60,000 nt of DNA from Cryptomeria japonica. Lineage: Eukaryota > Streptophyta > Pinopsida > Cupressales > Cupressaceae. The stretch covers positions 439,857,213 through 439,917,212 of the forward strand of contig NC_081407.1 of assembly GCF_030272615.1 (NCBI RefSeq). The letters are read 5' to 3'. Position 1 is the stretch's first letter, and every line of letters starts with the position of its first letter. Positions 59,285 to 60,000 of the stretch are shown in pieces. The translations under genes were made by a program, and so were the position numbers. The notes under the pieces are model-generated. The model was given only the letters and a program-made list of their open reading frames with translations, did not search any database and was not told the DNA's origin.

Positions 59285-60000
59285 TGTTGGCATATGGACA
59301 CTCCAATGAGACATTGTGTGTGATTGAAGGTTTTGTCATTGATGGCAACCTTGCAATCCTATGGCACCGACAAAGCATTACTCAGGCAACCTTGCAATCC
59401 TATGGCATTGGCAAAGCATTACTCAGGCAACCTTGCAATCCTATGTCACTGGAAAAGCATTACTCAGGCAACCTTGCAATCCTATGACACTGACAAGACA
59501 TTATACCGGCAAAGCATTACTCAAACAAAACAGTGCACTGGCATCAACAAAATCAATCTACACCGGCACCGGCATAGAAGATGTACACTGACACAGAAGG
59601 AAATATGTATACCAGCACAGAGGCCGATAGGATTTTTGATATATAATATTTTGTTTATTATTGTAAGCCAACTTGGCAAATTGTAAAATGACTCTTGTAT
59701 ATAAAAGAGATCATTGTAGGCATTTGTAGGATATGGATAGGAAGCATAAATAAATTATAAGGTAGACCTAATGTGCGAATTATAGGTCAAGGGTATATGT
59801 AAAGGATAGAGCAAGAACCGGTACTAAATCTGGCATTGAAGATGCTATTGTAAAGTAGTACAGAATATTGGATTTGTGTAAATCCTCATTGTAAGTCAGT
59901 GTGACTTCTTATTGAGCAGTGAGCTCTAGGCAGTTGGCCTTCCTGCATGTGCAAGCCCTTATTGTAAGTAATATTCTCTTATTGGCCAGTAAGTGAATAT
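59285..60000 (+). mobile_element. TGTTGG-type LTR, cut by the window end
   Basis: Starts tgttggcatatgg. It shares 'gttttgtcattgatggcaacc', 'ctctaggcagttggccttcctgcatgtgca' in parts and 'ggccagtaagtgaatat' with the LTRs of copy B (32831 and 40371). It is therefore the same family or a sister family, plus strand. The right end and any internal part lie outside the window. Confidence 0.82.
59344..59507 (+). repeat. 41-bp tandem repeat, four copies, in the LTR
   Basis: The unit 'ggcaaccttgcaatcctatg...aaagcattactca' starts at 59344, 59385, 59426 and 59467. The corresponding place in copy B has a single 'ggcaacc' stretch, so it was expanded in this LTR. Confidence 0.9.

Overview
The window looks like intergenic DNA of a large, repeat-rich seed-plant genome. 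It is AT-rich and intron-like, with one plausible host gene and layer upon layer of decayed plant retrotransposons: L1-type LINE, Ty3/gypsy of the Tat/Ogre type, and Ty1/copia with an initiator-Met tRNA primer site. A conifer or other gymnosperm is my best guess, but nothing here fixes the species. I saw no tRNA, rRNA or CRISPR.

Layout. 1-745: an old copia-type LTR fragment. 2609-2860 (minus): a small intact gene for a secreted peptide hormone precursor of the CEP type, with its own TATA box. 3908-4251: a complete 344-bp miniature LTR retrotransposon (TRIM). 6104-14141 (minus): an L1-like LINE between 19-bp target-site duplications (TSDs). Besides ORF1 and ORF2 it carries a third long ORF. 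14294-27328: a 13-kb Tat-like gypsy element with both LTRs and TSD CTAGG, which has lost its reverse transcriptase. 27822-32592 (minus) and 32831-41169 (plus): two copies of a non-autonomous LTR family that encodes a coiled-coil/zinc-knuckle Gag plus a very long second ORF and no polymerase. The second copy has a 1.66-kb solo LTR nested in it (TSD GGTAG). 41539-42168: a gypsy solo LTR. 44.7-60 kb: a nest of up to five layers. An old gypsy integrase (minus) is cut by a copia-type element (LTR 45805-46963). That is cut by a minus-strand copia element (48325-50853), which is cut by a second Tat-like gypsy element (50854 onward), and that in turn by another TGTTGG-type LTR running off the right edge.

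How the parts relate. The pol-less elements share LTR ends, primer site, Gag and a conserved series of purine tracts before the 3' LTR with the copia fragments at 45-51 kb. They are therefore probably mobilised by that copia family. The extra ORF of these elements and the third ORF of the LINE have the same plan: an N-terminal globular part with a TGL motif, then a charged low-complexity middle, then a coiled-coil tail. This suggests that one protein type has joined two unrelated retroelement classes. All retroelement ORFs are now broken, mostly by in-frame TAG codons.
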